A stretch of 64,000 nt of DNA from Lachnospira pectinoschiza (GTDB lineage: Bacteria; Bacillota; Clostridia; Lachnospirales; Lachnospiraceae), in contig NZ_FNHZ01000001.1 in assembly GCF_900103815.1 (NCBI RefSeq), forward strand, positions 881,715 through 945,714. The letters are read 5' to 3'. The notes under the pieces are model-generated. The model was given only the letters and a program-made list of their open reading frames with translations, was not told the origin of the DNA and searched no databases. The position numbers and the translations under genes are program-made. This document shows positions 1-9,802 of the stretch, in pieces. Each line of letters opens with the position of its first letter. Positions within the stretch are counted from its first letter, which is position 1.

Positions 1-100
1 TTTGTTTTAAATAAGATATGGCTGTATAATTAAAAATGACAGAATTTATAGGACTTAAGGCACGTTACCGTTGTGAAATTAATCACAAGAAAGGAATTAT

Positions 101-313
101 ATGGCTATATCTTATAATGGATTATGGAAATTATTGATTGACAAGAACATGAAAAAGATGGATCTTGTTGAGAACGAAAACATCGGAATTAGCAGCAGTA
201 CACTTGCCAAGATGAGCAAGGGAAAGACTGTGTCCATGAGTGTCTTAGAGAAGATATGTATGGAATTGGATTGCGATTTCGGAGACATAATTAGTATCGA
301 TAAGAGTAAATAG
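101..313 (+). CDS. Small XRE/Cro-type DNA-binding regulator
   Basis: A 70-residue protein that is almost only a helix-turn-helix domain of the Cro/C1 type. The part around residues 28-58 (SSSTLAKMSKGKTVSMSVLE, then KICMELDCDFGDII) has the usual recognition-helix and following-helix layout. It sits 100 bp ahead of hsdM on the same strand. Small XRE proteins in this position often act as controller proteins for restriction-modification operons or repress them. The regulatory role is inferred from position. The family call is firm. Confidence 0.8.
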   Translation: MAISYNGLWKLLIDKNMKKMDLVENENIGISSSTLAKMSKGKTVSMSVLEKICMELDCDFGDIISIDKSK

Positions 314-412
314 AATATTTTTTTTTGAGTGAAGTTCGTTTTTATGGACAGCATATAGATTAGTATTTATTTAGGAATACAAATGTAAAAAATAAAGTGG
401 AGGTTGTTTTAG

Positions 413-2143
413 ATGGCAACAAGAAGTGGAAAAATTGATCAGAAAGCAGACCTTATTTGGGCGATAGCAGATAAATTAACAGGTGTTTATAAACCACACG
501 AATATGGTGAGGTTATTTTACCTATTACCGTAATGAGAAGATTTGACTGCATACTTTCAGATACGAAAGATGCAGTTCTTTCTAAGTATGAAGAAGTAAA
601 AGATTTGCCTATGAAAGATGTACTTTTACGTAAGGCATCTGGATATGAATTCTATAATACAAGTAAGTATACATTTGAAAGACTTATGGATGATCCTGAC
701 CATATTGAGGAGAACTTTAGAGATTATTTGAATGGATTCTCGGATAATGTTCAGGATATTCTAGAGAAGTTTAAGTTTGATGGTCATATTACAACTATGG
801 CCAATAAAGGAATCCTTTATATTGTGCTGAAGGAGTTTACAACTGATAAGGGCAATCTGCATCCGGACGAGATATCAAATCTCGAAATGGGATACATCTT
901 TGAAGAGATTATCCGAAGATTTTCTGAAGCACATAACGAGGATGCTGGACAGCATTATACACCAAGAGAAGTTATTCAGCTTATGGTTAATATACTTTTC
1001 TATGATGATAACGATGTCCTTTCGGGAAACAATGTGGCGAAGACTATCTATGACCCTGCTTGTGGAACAGGTGGTATGTTATCAGTAGCTGAAGAGTATC
1101 TTCATGCATTGAATGCGTCTGCAGAATTAATTCCATTTGGTCAGGAAATTAATGACCAGACTTTTGCAATCTGTAAAGCCGATATGCTTATCAAGGGCAA
1201 TAACTCAGATTTTATTAAGGATGGTAATACTCTTTCAGATGACCAATTCAAAGGACAGACATTTGATTATATTCTTTCTAATCCACCTTTTGGACGTGAA
1301 TGGAAAAATGAAAAAGCAAAAGTTGAAGAGGAAGCAAAACTTGGATTTGGTGGTCGTTTTGGAGCAGGGCTTCCAACCTCTAGTGATGGACAAATGCTTT
1401 TCTTAATGACAGCAATGTCAAAAATGAAGGACATCAACCAAGGTGGTAGCCGTATAGCTATTATCCATAATGGTTCTCCTTTATTTACTGGTGATGCAGG
1501 TTCTGGACCATCAAATATCAGAAAATATATTTTAGAGAATGATTTATTGGAAGCCATTATTGCTCTTCCAAATAACATATTTTACAACACAGGTATTGCA
1601 ACATATATTTGGGTTCTTTCAAACAAGAAAGCTGGAACTATTCGTGAAGGAAAGGTGCAGCTTATTAATGCTAATGAATTATATGTTAAGAGAAGAAAAG
1701 CTCTTGGTAATAAGCGTAACGATATTTCCGAAGAGGATATTGACAAAATCACACAGATTTATGGTGATTTCAAAGAGTCAGAGATTAGTAAGATTTATGA
1801 TAATGCTGATTTTGGCTATACAAAGATAACTGTAGAAAGACCATTGTACGATGAGGAAGGAAATCCTGTATTAAAGAAGGGGAAGCCACAACCTGATACA
1901 TCATTACGTGATACAGAAAATGTACCTTTGAAGGAAGATATTAAGGCTTATTTTGAGCGTGAAGTACTTCCATTTGCTCCAGACGCATGGATTGATGAGA
2001 AGAAGTCTAAAGTTGGATATGAGATTCCATTTACAAGATATTTCTACAAATATGAGGCACCAAGACCATCTAATGAGATAATGGCTGAGATTAGAGGGCT
2101 TGAGAAAGAACTATCTGGAAGTCTTGAGGAGGTATTTGTCTAA
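413..2143 (+). CDS. hsdM: Type I restriction-modification methyltransferase subunit HsdM
   Basis: N6-adenine methyltransferase subunit of a type I restriction-modification complex. It methylates host DNA at the site chosen by HsdS. The helical HsdM N-terminal domain fills about residues 8-150. The SAM-binding motif I appears as DPACGTGG near residue 215 and the catalytic NPPF motif near residue 290. At 576 residues the protein is full length. A ribosome site (GTGGAGG) precedes the ATG. The stop overlaps the hsdS start (TAATG), so the two are translationally coupled. The C-terminal half after residue 430 is the usual variable tail. Confidence 0.95.
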   Translation: MATRSGKIDQKADLIWAIADKLTGVYKPHEYGEVILPITVMRRFDCILSDTKDAVLSKYEEVKDLPMKDVLLRKASGYEFYNTSKYTFERLMDDPDHIEENFRDYLNGFSDNVQDILEKFKFDGHITTMANKGILYIVLKEFTTDKGNLHPDEISNLEMGYIFEEIIRRFSEAHNEDAGQHYTPREVIQLMVNILFYDDNDVLSGNNVAKTIYDPACGTGGMLSVAEEYLHALNASAELIPFGQEINDQTFAICKADMLIKGNNSDFIKDGNTLSDDQFKGQTFDYILSNPPFGREWKNEKAKVEEEAKLGFGGRFGAGLPTSSDGQMLFLMTAMSKMKDINQGGSRIAIIHNGSPLFTGDAGSGPSNIRKYILENDLLEAIIALPNNIFYNTGIATYIWVLSNKKAGTIREGKVQLINANELYVKRRKALGNKRNDISEEDIDKITQIYGDFKESEISKIYDNADFGYTKITVERPLYDEEGNPVLKKGKPQPDTSLRDTENVPLKEDIKAYFEREVLPFAPDAWIDEKKSKVGYEIPFTRYFYKYEAPRPSNEIMAEIRGLEKELSGSLEEVFV

Positions 2144-3459
2144 TGAAAGAAATGAAGGATAGTGGATTGGATTGGATTGGTGCTATACCCGTTAATTGGA
2201 ATATAGTACCTATTAAAACGGTTGCAACATGTTTCGGACGAATAGGATTTAGAGGATATACAACAGAAGATTTGGTTGACGAGGGTGATGGCCCAATTAC
2301 TTTGAGCCCAACAAATATAGTTGATTCTAAAATTAATTTAAATAAATGCTCATATTTGTCATGGGAAAAGTATTATGAATCGCCTGAAATAATGGTATAC
2401 CCGCAAGATATAATATTTGTAAAAACCGCTTCAGTTGGAAAATGTGCTATTTATGATTCGAAGGAGCTAGCAACAATTAATCCGCAATTTGTAGTTTTTA
2501 AAGATTTAAAATGTAATAATCGATTCTTATTTTATTGTTTGATTTCAGATATAGTGCAGGGGCAAATTGGATTGAATAACATAGGAGGTGTTATATCCAC
2601 AATAACGCAAAAGAATATTTTAAATTATAAAATATGTATTCCGTCATTAAATGAGCAGCTACGTATAGCGGATTATCTTGATTTAAAATGTTCTCAAATA
2701 GATTCAATAATATCGAAGCAGGAAGCTATTATAGAAAAGCTTAAAGAATATAAGCTATCTGTTATAACTGAAACTGTTACAAAAGGGGTAAATTCGAATG
2801 TTGAGATGAAGGATAGTGGAGTTGAATGGATAAGTGATATTCCCATCGACTGGGATGAAATCAAACTTAAAAATTGTTCATATATAAGAGCTCGACTTGG
2901 ATGGAAGGGACTTAAGGCCGACGAATATGTAGAGGAAGGATATCCATTGTTGTCTGCATTTAATATAGTCAACAGTAAAATTGATTTTGAAAATAATATA
3001 AATTTCATTAATCAAGAGCGATATGATGAATCTCCTGAAATAAAGTTGAGTGAAGGAGATATTCTTCTGGTTAAAGATGGTGCTGGAATTGGGAAATGCG
3101 GTATTGTAGAAAATTTGCCAGTTCCTTCAACGACAAACGGTTCACTGGCTGTAATTACAACAGATATGAAAATTGAATCCAAATTTTTATACTATTATTT
3201 TTTGAGCTCAGTTTTTCAAAGATATATTGATCGAATAAAAGATGGAATGGGTGTGCCACATTTGTTTCAATCTGATTTGAGAGAAATTACAATTGTATTA
3301 CCCCCTTCTGATGAACAACAGTTGATTATTAAGTATTTAGATGAAAAGGTGGATAAAGTAGATGTAAAGATTGAGTTAGCTACATCAATGATTGGAAAGC
3401 TCAATGAATATAAAAAATCGCTGATTTATGAGGTGGTTACAGGGAAAATGGAGGTATAA
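2143..3459 (+). CDS. hsdS: Type I restriction specificity subunit HsdS
   Basis: Chooses the DNA target of the type I complex. The 438-residue protein has two target-recognition domains, each followed by a long helical conserved region (near residues 180-215 and 395-430). Each half begins with the same phrase, MKDSG..WI..IP..W, near residues 4 and 222. The two recognition domains resemble each other (RIGFRGYTTED versus RLGWKGLKADE, and ESPEI in both), which suggests half-sites of related sequence. It overlaps the hsdM stop and lies 3 bp before the next gene. Confidence 0.93.
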   Translation: MKEMKDSGLDWIGAIPVNWNIVPIKTVATCFGRIGFRGYTTEDLVDEGDGPITLSPTNIVDSKINLNKCSYLSWEKYYESPEIMVYPQDIIFVKTASVGKCAIYDSKELATINPQFVVFKDLKCNNRFLFYCLISDIVQGQIGLNNIGGVISTITQKNILNYKICIPSLNEQLRIADYLDLKCSQIDSIISKQEAIIEKLKEYKLSVITETVTKGVNSNVEMKDSGVEWISDIPIDWDEIKLKNCSYIRARLGWKGLKADEYVEEGYPLLSAFNIVNSKIDFENNINFINQERYDESPEIKLSEGDILLVKDGAGIGKCGIVENLPVPSTTNGSLAVITTDMKIESKFLYYYFLSSVFQRYIDRIKDGMGVPHLFQSDLREITIVLPPSDEQQLIIKYLDEKVDKVDVKIELATSMIGKLNEYKKSLIYEVVTGKMEV

Positions 3460-3462
3460 CCG

Positions 3463-4026
3463 TTGGAGGCTTTTGGGAAGGTATTAGAAGTTTTATTTGA
3501 AAAAAGATTAATTCCAACAATGGCGGGGTTAGTAATTGGTGTAACCGTTTATGTTTTAACACCAGATCAAACTATCTTATTAGAGAAACTTGGTCGGAAT
3601 TGGTATATATTATTTTTTGCAGCCGTTGGCTTTCTGGGCATAACATTAATTCATTATCTTTACTCGAAAATATCTGAAAAAATGGTTTCTGTTTCAAACA
3701 AAAGATATAACAGAGAAATGGATAAGAAGCGTGAAAGAGAAGATCTGCAGGAAATGTGGGATTTTATAGATTCGTTATCTCTAGAGGATAGAGAATTTAT
3801 TAAAACATTTCTTAAAAATAATAATGCTCCAATTGTGGAGTATAAGAATTATGCTTCATATTATTATGGTATTAGAGATAATACAGATTTAGTGAAACGT
3901 AGAGATATTACAGACACAGACGGCTATATAAAAACACAGTTTGTTTTAAGCGATAGATTTTATAAAGATTTAAAAAATTCGATGGAAAATTATGGGAGAA
4001 TAGGAAATTTTGTGGAGGAAAAATAA
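3463..4026 (+). CDS. SieB-like membrane protein inside the hsd operon
   Basis: A 187-residue protein with two hydrophobic segments near residues 15-33 and 47-66, followed by a charged helical stretch and a cytoplasmic C-terminal domain. The layout resembles the superinfection exclusion protein B (SieB) family, whose members block phage growth. Translation appears to start at a TTG 8 bp after a GGAGGT site that overlaps the hsdS stop, and the gene ends in TAATG overlap with hsdR. It is therefore an integral member of the restriction operon. The SieB assignment is by general resemblance only. A plain membrane protein of unknown role is the alternative. Confidence 0.55.
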   Translation: MEAFGKVLEVLFEKRLIPTMAGLVIGVTVYVLTPDQTILLEKLGRNWYILFFAAVGFLGITLIHYLYSKISEKMVSVSNKRYNREMDKKREREDLQEMWDFIDSLSLEDREFIKTFLKNNNAPIVEYKNYASYYYGIRDNTDLVKRRDITDTDGYIKTQFVLSDRFYKDLKNSMENYGRIGNFVEEK

Positions 4027-7000
4027 TGTCAGATTTTGATGTAAAAGAAAGACGTTTTGAAGAGGATATTGAAAGCTATCTGATTAATTACGGGGGATAT
4101 ACAAAAGGAAATCCAGCTTCATTCAACCGTTATTCAGGATTGGATGAGGCTACTTTTGTTGAGTTTATAAAGACTAGTCAACCTAAACAATGGAAACGCT
4201 TCGAGGCAATATATGGAGATTCTTCTGAGCAACAGATAATTGATAGATTCAGCCGTGAGGTTAGGCAGACAAGTCTTTTGAATGTACTACGTCATGGTTT
4301 TACTGATCGAGGTATTAAGTTTAGACCTATTTTTTGGAAGCCTGAGACCACACTTAACGAGACAAGTAGATTGCAGTATGAAGCAAATATCTTCCATTGC
4401 ACAAGGCAGCTTCATTATTCTGTAAAAAATGAAAATAGTATTGACATTGTACTGTTTATTAACGGTATTCCTGTTGTATCAATGGAACTTAAGTGCCAGT
4501 TTACAGGGCAAAATACTATGAATGCAATTAATCAGTATAAGTTTGATAGAGCAAGTAAAGATGCGATTTTTGTATTCAAAGAGCGTGTGCTCGTTCATTT
4601 TGCGGTTGATCTTACTAACGTTTATATGACTACTCGTCTGCAAGGAGCGGCTACATATTTCTTGCCATTTAATCAGGGTAGTAATGGAGCAGGTAACGTT
4701 GGCGGTGCTGGAAATCCGAACAATGAAAATGGATATGATACTGCTTATCTTTGGGAGAACGTTCTTTGTAAAGATAGGCTTCTTGAGATACTTCAAAAGT
4801 ATATGCATCTTGAGCAGGAATTTGACGAGAAAGGAAATCTTGTGTCGGAGCGTATGATATTCCCTCGTTACCATCAGCTGGATGTAGTAACAAAGCTTCT
4901 TTCAGATGTAAAGGAAAATGGAGCAGGGCGAAATTATTTAATTCAGCATAGCGCAGGATCTGGTAAATCTAATTCTATTGCTTGGCTGGCGCATAGATTA
5001 TCAGGGCTTCACAATGATTTAAATGAAAAAATATTCCAGTCAGTAATTATAGTTACAGATAGACGAGTTTTGGATAGCCAGTTACAGGATACTGTTTATC
5101 AGTTTGATCATGTAGAAGGTGTTGTTCAGAAGATTGATAAGAACTCCGAGCAGCTTAAGAATGCAATTGAAGCTGGAGCTGGAATTATCATTACAACCTT
5201 GCAGAAATTTCCAGTGATATATAAAGAGGTTAATTCTGGTAATAAAAACTTTGCAATTATTGTTGATGAGGCACACTCTTCACAGACAGGTGATTCAGCC
5301 AAGAAGCTCAAACGCGCACTGGCTGATACAGAGGATATTTTGAAAGAATATGCTGAAATGGAAGAGGAAGAGGAGAAGAATCGCAAAGATGATGAAGATC
5401 GCCTTTTAGATGAACTTGCAGCACAAGGCATTCAGAAGAATCTTTCATTCTTTGCTTTTACAGCTACTCCTAAGGGAAAAACCCTTCAGATGTTTGGAAC
5501 AAAAGATGCAGAAGGTGCATTTCATCCGTTTCATATATATTCTATGCGACAGGCTATAGAAGAGCACTTTATTCTTGATGTACTTAAGAACTATATGACT
5601 TATAAGATGTACTACAAAATCATCAAGACTATTGATGATGATCCGGAACTTGATACGACAGCAGGTGCGAAGGCAATTCTAAATTATGAGACATTGCATC
5701 CTCATAATATTTCACAGAAGACATCTATTATGCTTGAGCATTTTATGAGTATAACCAGACATAAGATGGGCGGTAGAGCAAAGGCAATGGTTGTTACTTC
5801 TTCTCGACTTCATGCAGTTCGCTACGTGCAGGAGTTTAGAAGACAGATTGCAGAGAAAGGATATAACGACCTTGAAGTATTAGTTGCATTTTCTGGTGAA
5901 ATTACAGATAACGGTACACAGTTCACAGAGGAATCAATGAATAAAACCAATGATGGAGAGACTATTAAAGAAAAGGCATTGCCAAAAACTTTCCATCAAG
6001 GCGAGTATGGAATATTAGTTGTAGCTGAGAAGTATCAAACAGGATTTGACGAGCCATTATTACATACAATGTTCGTAGATAAGAAGCTTTCAGGGGTGAA
6101 GGCGGTGCAGACATTATCTCGTCTAAATAGAATTGCACCTTGCAAGGAAGACACATTTGTGCTTGATTTTGTAAATACAGCTGATGATATTAAGAAGTCC
6201 TTTGAGCCATTCTATGAAGAGACTGTGTTACTTGAAGAGACAGACCCTAATGTAATCTATGATATGAAGAATACACTTGATGAGTTCAGAGTATATCAGT
6301 CTAGTGAAATTAAAACATTCGCAGATATTTTTTATTCCAAGGATGAGCAGGCTGTAGGTGATTTAGGTAAGTTACAAGGTTGCCTTAGACCAGCAGTGAG
6401 TCGTTATATGACAATTGATATAGATAGGAGAGACTTATTTAAATCTACATTAGCAAGTTTTTTAAGAGTTTATTCTTATGTGACTCAGATATGCAGAATG
6501 TTTGATAAGGACATTCACAGATTTAGTATCTATGGAAAGTTTTTATATGTGATGCTTCCAAAGGGACCTGGAACTGAAAGAATAGACATTGATGACAAGG
6601 TTCTACTTGAGTATTACAAGCTTGTTAAGGACTATGATGGCGCAATCGAGCTGGAGAGTACTGAAGGTGGATATGTACCTATTTCTGGTGAAGCAGGTCA
6701 TAGAGAAGTAACAAAAGATCCATTAACAGTAATCATTAATAAGATTAATGAAAAATACGGAACTGCATTTACCGAAATGGATAAGGTTCTTATTCAGATG
6801 GAAAACGATTATGCGGCTCAGGAAAAATGGCAGAATTGTGCTGTAAACAATGACCGTGTAACATTTAAGATTTTGTTTGAGAAGGACTTCCCCAATATGG
6901 CAGCTGAACGATATGAACAGAATGATCAGTTCTTTAAGAAACTGTTTTCTGATCCAGATATGATGAAGGAAGTTATGGATACGATTGGCTCTGTTCTTTA

Positions 7001-7106
7001 TGAGAGACTTAGGAGAAAAAAGATTTATGATCCGAAGTCAGGAGTTCTGGAAGAGGCTACTCCAGAGACATATGTTGAGGATGTGTATGCTAGACCGATA
7101 GATTAG
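4026..7106 (+). CDS. hsdR: Type I restriction endonuclease subunit HsdR
   Basis: The motor and nuclease subunit of the type I system, which translocates and cuts unmodified DNA. It has 1026 residues, the usual size. The PD-(D/E)XK nuclease lies near residues 140-165 (IDIVLF ... SMELKCQ). The helicase Walker A is HSAGSGKSNS near residue 311 and the DEAH box is VDEAHSS near residue 411. Motif III-like TATP and the helicase C domain (YQTGFDEPLL, LSRLNR) follow. The start codon overlaps the stop of the SieB-like gene. Confidence 0.95.
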   Translation: MSDFDVKERRFEEDIESYLINYGGYTKGNPASFNRYSGLDEATFVEFIKTSQPKQWKRFEAIYGDSSEQQIIDRFSREVRQTSLLNVLRHGFTDRGIKFRPIFWKPETTLNETSRLQYEANIFHCTRQLHYSVKNENSIDIVLFINGIPVVSMELKCQFTGQNTMNAINQYKFDRASKDAIFVFKERVLVHFAVDLTNVYMTTRLQGAATYFLPFNQGSNGAGNVGGAGNPNNENGYDTAYLWENVLCKDRLLEILQKYMHLEQEFDEKGNLVSERMIFPRYHQLDVVTKLLSDVKENGAGRNYLIQHSAGSGKSNSIAWLAHRLSGLHNDLNEKIFQSVIIVTDRRVLDSQLQDTVYQFDHVEGVVQKIDKNSEQLKNAIEAGAGIIITTLQKFPVIYKEVNSGNKNFAIIVDEAHSSQTGDSAKKLKRALADTEDILKEYAEMEEEEEKNRKDDEDRLLDELAAQGIQKNLSFFAFTATPKGKTLQMFGTKDAEGAFHPFHIYSMRQAIEEHFILDVLKNYMTYKMYYKIIKTIDDDPELDTTAGAKAILNYETLHPHNISQKTSIMLEHFMSITRHKMGGRAKAMVVTSSRLHAVRYVQEFRRQIAEKGYNDLEVLVAFSGEITDNGTQFTEESMNKTNDGETIKEKALPKTFHQGEYGILVVAEKYQTGFDEPLLHTMFVDKKLSGVKAVQTLSRLNRIAPCKEDTFVLDFVNTADDIKKSFEPFYEETVLLEETDPNVIYDMKNTLDEFRVYQSSEIKTFADIFYSKDEQAVGDLGKLQGCLRPAVSRYMTIDIDRRDLFKSTLASFLRVYSYVTQICRMFDKDIHRFSIYGKFLYVMLPKGPGTERIDIDDKVLLEYYKLVKDYDGAIELESTEGGYVPISGEAGHREVTKDPLTVIINKINEKYGTAFTEMDKVLIQMENDYAAQEKWQNCAVNNDRVTFKILFEKDFPNMAAERYEQNDQFFKKLFSDPDMMKEVMDTIGSVLYERLRRKKIYDPKSGVLEEATPETYVEDVYARPID

Positions 7107-7129
7107 TTTTAAAAAGATGGTGGGGGAAA

Positions 7130-9475
7130 ATGATGCAGAAAATTGTTGATAAGCCTATAAAAATAGATTTGCATATTCATTCAGTAGTGTCATCACACAA
7201 GGATGGAAAAAAAGTATCAAATAATACGGTAGAGAATATTCCATTGTTAGTGTCTAAACTTAAAGAGAACGGTATTGATATGTGCGCAATTACTGATCAT
7301 GATAGATTTGGCTATTCTATGTATCAGGCACTTAAATCGCATGAAGGTAAAGAGTTGTTAAAAGTATTACCAGGTGTTGAATTTTCGGTAAATTTTGATG
7401 GTAAGAAAGTCATTCATATTGTAACAATATTTGATGATAGCAATGAGGAGAAAGTAAAGAATATTGAAAACATCTTGAATGATGGACTGGGCAAGGAAAA
7501 GTACAAGAATGGTGCATTTTCTAGGGAAGATTACTTTCTAATATTAAAAGAAATTGGCTTGGATTTTGTAATGATTGCTCATCAGAAAAAATCACCAATG
7601 TCAACACAGAAGCCACATAAAGCTGATGTTTTAACATTGGGACGAGATAAGTTCAATGAATTATTGTTTCTAGAATATTTTGATGCATATGAGTTTCGTC
7701 AAAGGGACAATGAGGTTTTTAATAAAAAATATTCGATTGATCAGGATGTAAAAGATAAAATGCGATTTGTTACAGGTTCTGATTGCCATGATTGGAACTG
7801 GTATCCTAATTCTGAGGATAAGAACGACGATATAGGATTTACATACCTTAAAGCATTGCCTACCGTTAAAGGTTTAGTAATGGCAATTACAGATAATCAT
7901 AGAATAAATTATACTGGAAGTTTCTGGGGACAAGGTAAATATTTAGATGAATTAAAAATCAAAATAAACGGTAAAACCAATGTTATCCCTATGTCCAGAG
8001 GAATAAATGTAATAATTGGAGATAACTCTATAGGAAAATCTCTTTTATTACACGAATTAACTTCAGAACGAGAGATATCTTCAAACACTAAGCTAAAAAG
8101 AGGATATGAGAAGTATATTAGCGACAATGGTATTGAAATATTAACAAAGATAGATGAAAAGGATATTTTCAAATTTAATTATCAGGGACAAATTAGGGAA
8201 ATCTTTGAGGATGTAAATCTTAAAGCTGATAAGTACTTGGCGGAATTCTTTCCCAATGAAATCAATGCTAGTTCATACAGAAAGCCTGTTGAAAGAGAGT
8301 TTAATCGCCTTTACCGTTTAATTGAAAAAAGATTTGAATATGAAGATAGCATAAATCAGCTATTGCCATTGACTATTTTAGATGAGGACGAGCTTGAAAA
8401 GGAATTGGTGCTGGGTATCGAATTAGAAACAGTCGATATATCAGAACTTCAAAAATTGGTCGAAAAACTCGAGGCAATAATTGATGAATTAACCAAGGAA
8501 ATAATTCCTAATAAAGCCTTGGAAGATGGTGACAAAGAAAGACTACAAAGTGAAGTTGAGTATTTTGAATTGATTCACAAGAAGTACAGTGATAAGTACG
8601 AAAAGGCTAAGCTTGAAAGAACAAAAAGAAATGCTTTTAATACAGCGTTGAAACGTTTTAAAAGAAAATATAGCGAAAGACAAACTGATGCGCAGAACCG
8701 GCATAATGCATTTGCCGAAGATAGAAAAATATTGGCTGAAAATATCAGTAATCTTGTAAAGACAAGATTGTCATTTGAGGATTATAAATGTCAGATTGAT
8801 GAAATTGCCGTTAAGCCAGAGGTAAATCCAGTTGATACATTTCTTTTTGTCTCTAAAATATCGGTAGAAAAGGTTGATGAAAAATACATCAAAGAAGTTA
8901 TTTCTAGTGTACTAAAGAGAAATCATAAGCTTGAATTAAATACTTTAACTCGAAAAGAATTAAAAGATAGCATAACAAGGTATCCAAATGATATTGAAGA
9001 TCCGTTGGAAGCTTTCAAAGCAAAGATTACATCAAGGTTGGATAATGATTTCAAACCTATTAAGGCTATAACTGAAAATGGAAAGGATGTATATACGGAT
9101 TTATCTGCAGGCTTTAATTCGCGTATATATTTTAAGCTTCTTAGTGGTGAAGAAAAGAATAAGGGCATCTATATTATTGACCAGCCAGAAGATCATATAT
9201 CCCAAAAAGCGATTAAAGAGGATGTATTAGATCAATTCAGAAATATGGCAAAAAGAAGACAGGTTATTATGGTTACACATAATCCACAGTTTATAGTTAA
9301 CCTTGACGTTGATAATGTTGTTTTTCTAAGCAAGAATGAAGAGTTTTCTGTCCAATCTGGAGCACTGGAATATGAGGATAATAAATATAGTATTTTACAA
9401 ATTGTAGCGGATAATATTGATGGTGGTATATATACAATTCAACAAAGGGTGAAAAGATATGAAAAAAACTTATAA
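7130..9475 (+). CDS. TrlF-type PHP phosphoesterase / SMC-like ATPase
   Basis: A 781-residue protein. An N-terminal PHP domain carries its metal ligands in DLHIHS near residue 12, TDHD near residue 55, and SDCHDWNW near residue 220. A C-terminal ABC/SMC-like ATPase has the P-loop IIGDNSIGKS near residue 296 and Walker B IYIIDQPED near residue 680, followed by a switch histidine in MVTHNPQF. About 200 residues of charged helix separate the two ATPase halves. Proteins of this architecture are annotated as TrlF-family AAA-like ATPases and are found beside type I restriction systems. A nuclease or phosphatase defence role is inferred. It starts 23 bp after hsdR, so it is likely cotranscribed. Confidence 0.8.
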   Translation: MMQKIVDKPIKIDLHIHSVVSSHKDGKKVSNNTVENIPLLVSKLKENGIDMCAITDHDRFGYSMYQALKSHEGKELLKVLPGVEFSVNFDGKKVIHIVTIFDDSNEEKVKNIENILNDGLGKEKYKNGAFSREDYFLILKEIGLDFVMIAHQKKSPMSTQKPHKADVLTLGRDKFNELLFLEYFDAYEFRQRDNEVFNKKYSIDQDVKDKMRFVTGSDCHDWNWYPNSEDKNDDIGFTYLKALPTVKGLVMAITDNHRINYTGSFWGQGKYLDELKIKINGKTNVIPMSRGINVIIGDNSIGKSLLLHELTSEREISSNTKLKRGYEKYISDNGIEILTKIDEKDIFKFNYQGQIREIFEDVNLKADKYLAEFFPNEINASSYRKPVEREFNRLYRLIEKRFEYEDSINQLLPLTILDEDELEKELVLGIELETVDISELQKLVEKLEAIIDELTKEIIPNKALEDGDKERLQSEVEYFELIHKKYSDKYEKAKLERTKRNAFNTALKRFKRKYSERQTDAQNRHNAFAEDRKILAENISNLVKTRLSFEDYKCQIDEIAVKPEVNPVDTFLFVSKISVEKVDEKYIKEVISSVLKRNHKLELNTLTRKELKDSITRYPNDIEDPLEAFKAKITSRLDNDFKPIKAITENGKDVYTDLSAGFNSRIYFKLLSGEEKNKGIYIIDQPEDHISQKAIKEDVLDQFRNMAKRRQVIMVTHNPQFIVNLDVDNVVFLSKNEEFSVQSGALEYEDNKYSILQIVADNIDGGIYTIQQRVKRYEKNL

Positions 9476-9758
9476 CTTACGATATGAAGATGGAAATTAT
9501 ATTATTGAATATTCAATGCCAGAAAATAGCGAAGGAACACTTCTAATAGATGAAAAAAATATGGAATTAGATTCTGCTAAATTTTATAAGATGGTGTTTG
9601 AAAAAGTAAGCGAAGAAATTGAAATTGTTATTGTAAATCTGATTGATAACGATTTGGATACTCGTATTGTAAAAAAAGGGGCTAGAGTCTGTGAGACTTT
9701 ACAATCTTTATGTGATGATATTTGCAATGAAATTAATAAAAAATGTTTTTCGGCATAG
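9459..9758 (+). CDS. Small uncharacterised protein coupled to the TrlF-type ATPase
   Basis: A 99-residue acidic protein without a recognisable family. Its start overlaps the end of the upstream ATPase gene by 17 bp, so the two are probably translated together and may work as a pair. No signal peptide or membrane segment is visible. Two cysteines lie in the middle (ARVCETLQSLCDD) and one near the C-terminus. The function is unknown. Confidence 0.6.
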   Translation: MKKTYNLRYEDGNYIIEYSMPENSEGTLLIDEKNMELDSAKFYKMVFEKVSEEIEIVIVNLIDNDLDTRIVKKGARVCETLQSLCDDICNEINKKCFSA

Positions 9759-9802
9759 ATGTGTATATACGAGTAGATTGAAATAATAGTGGGAGAATAT
9801 TT

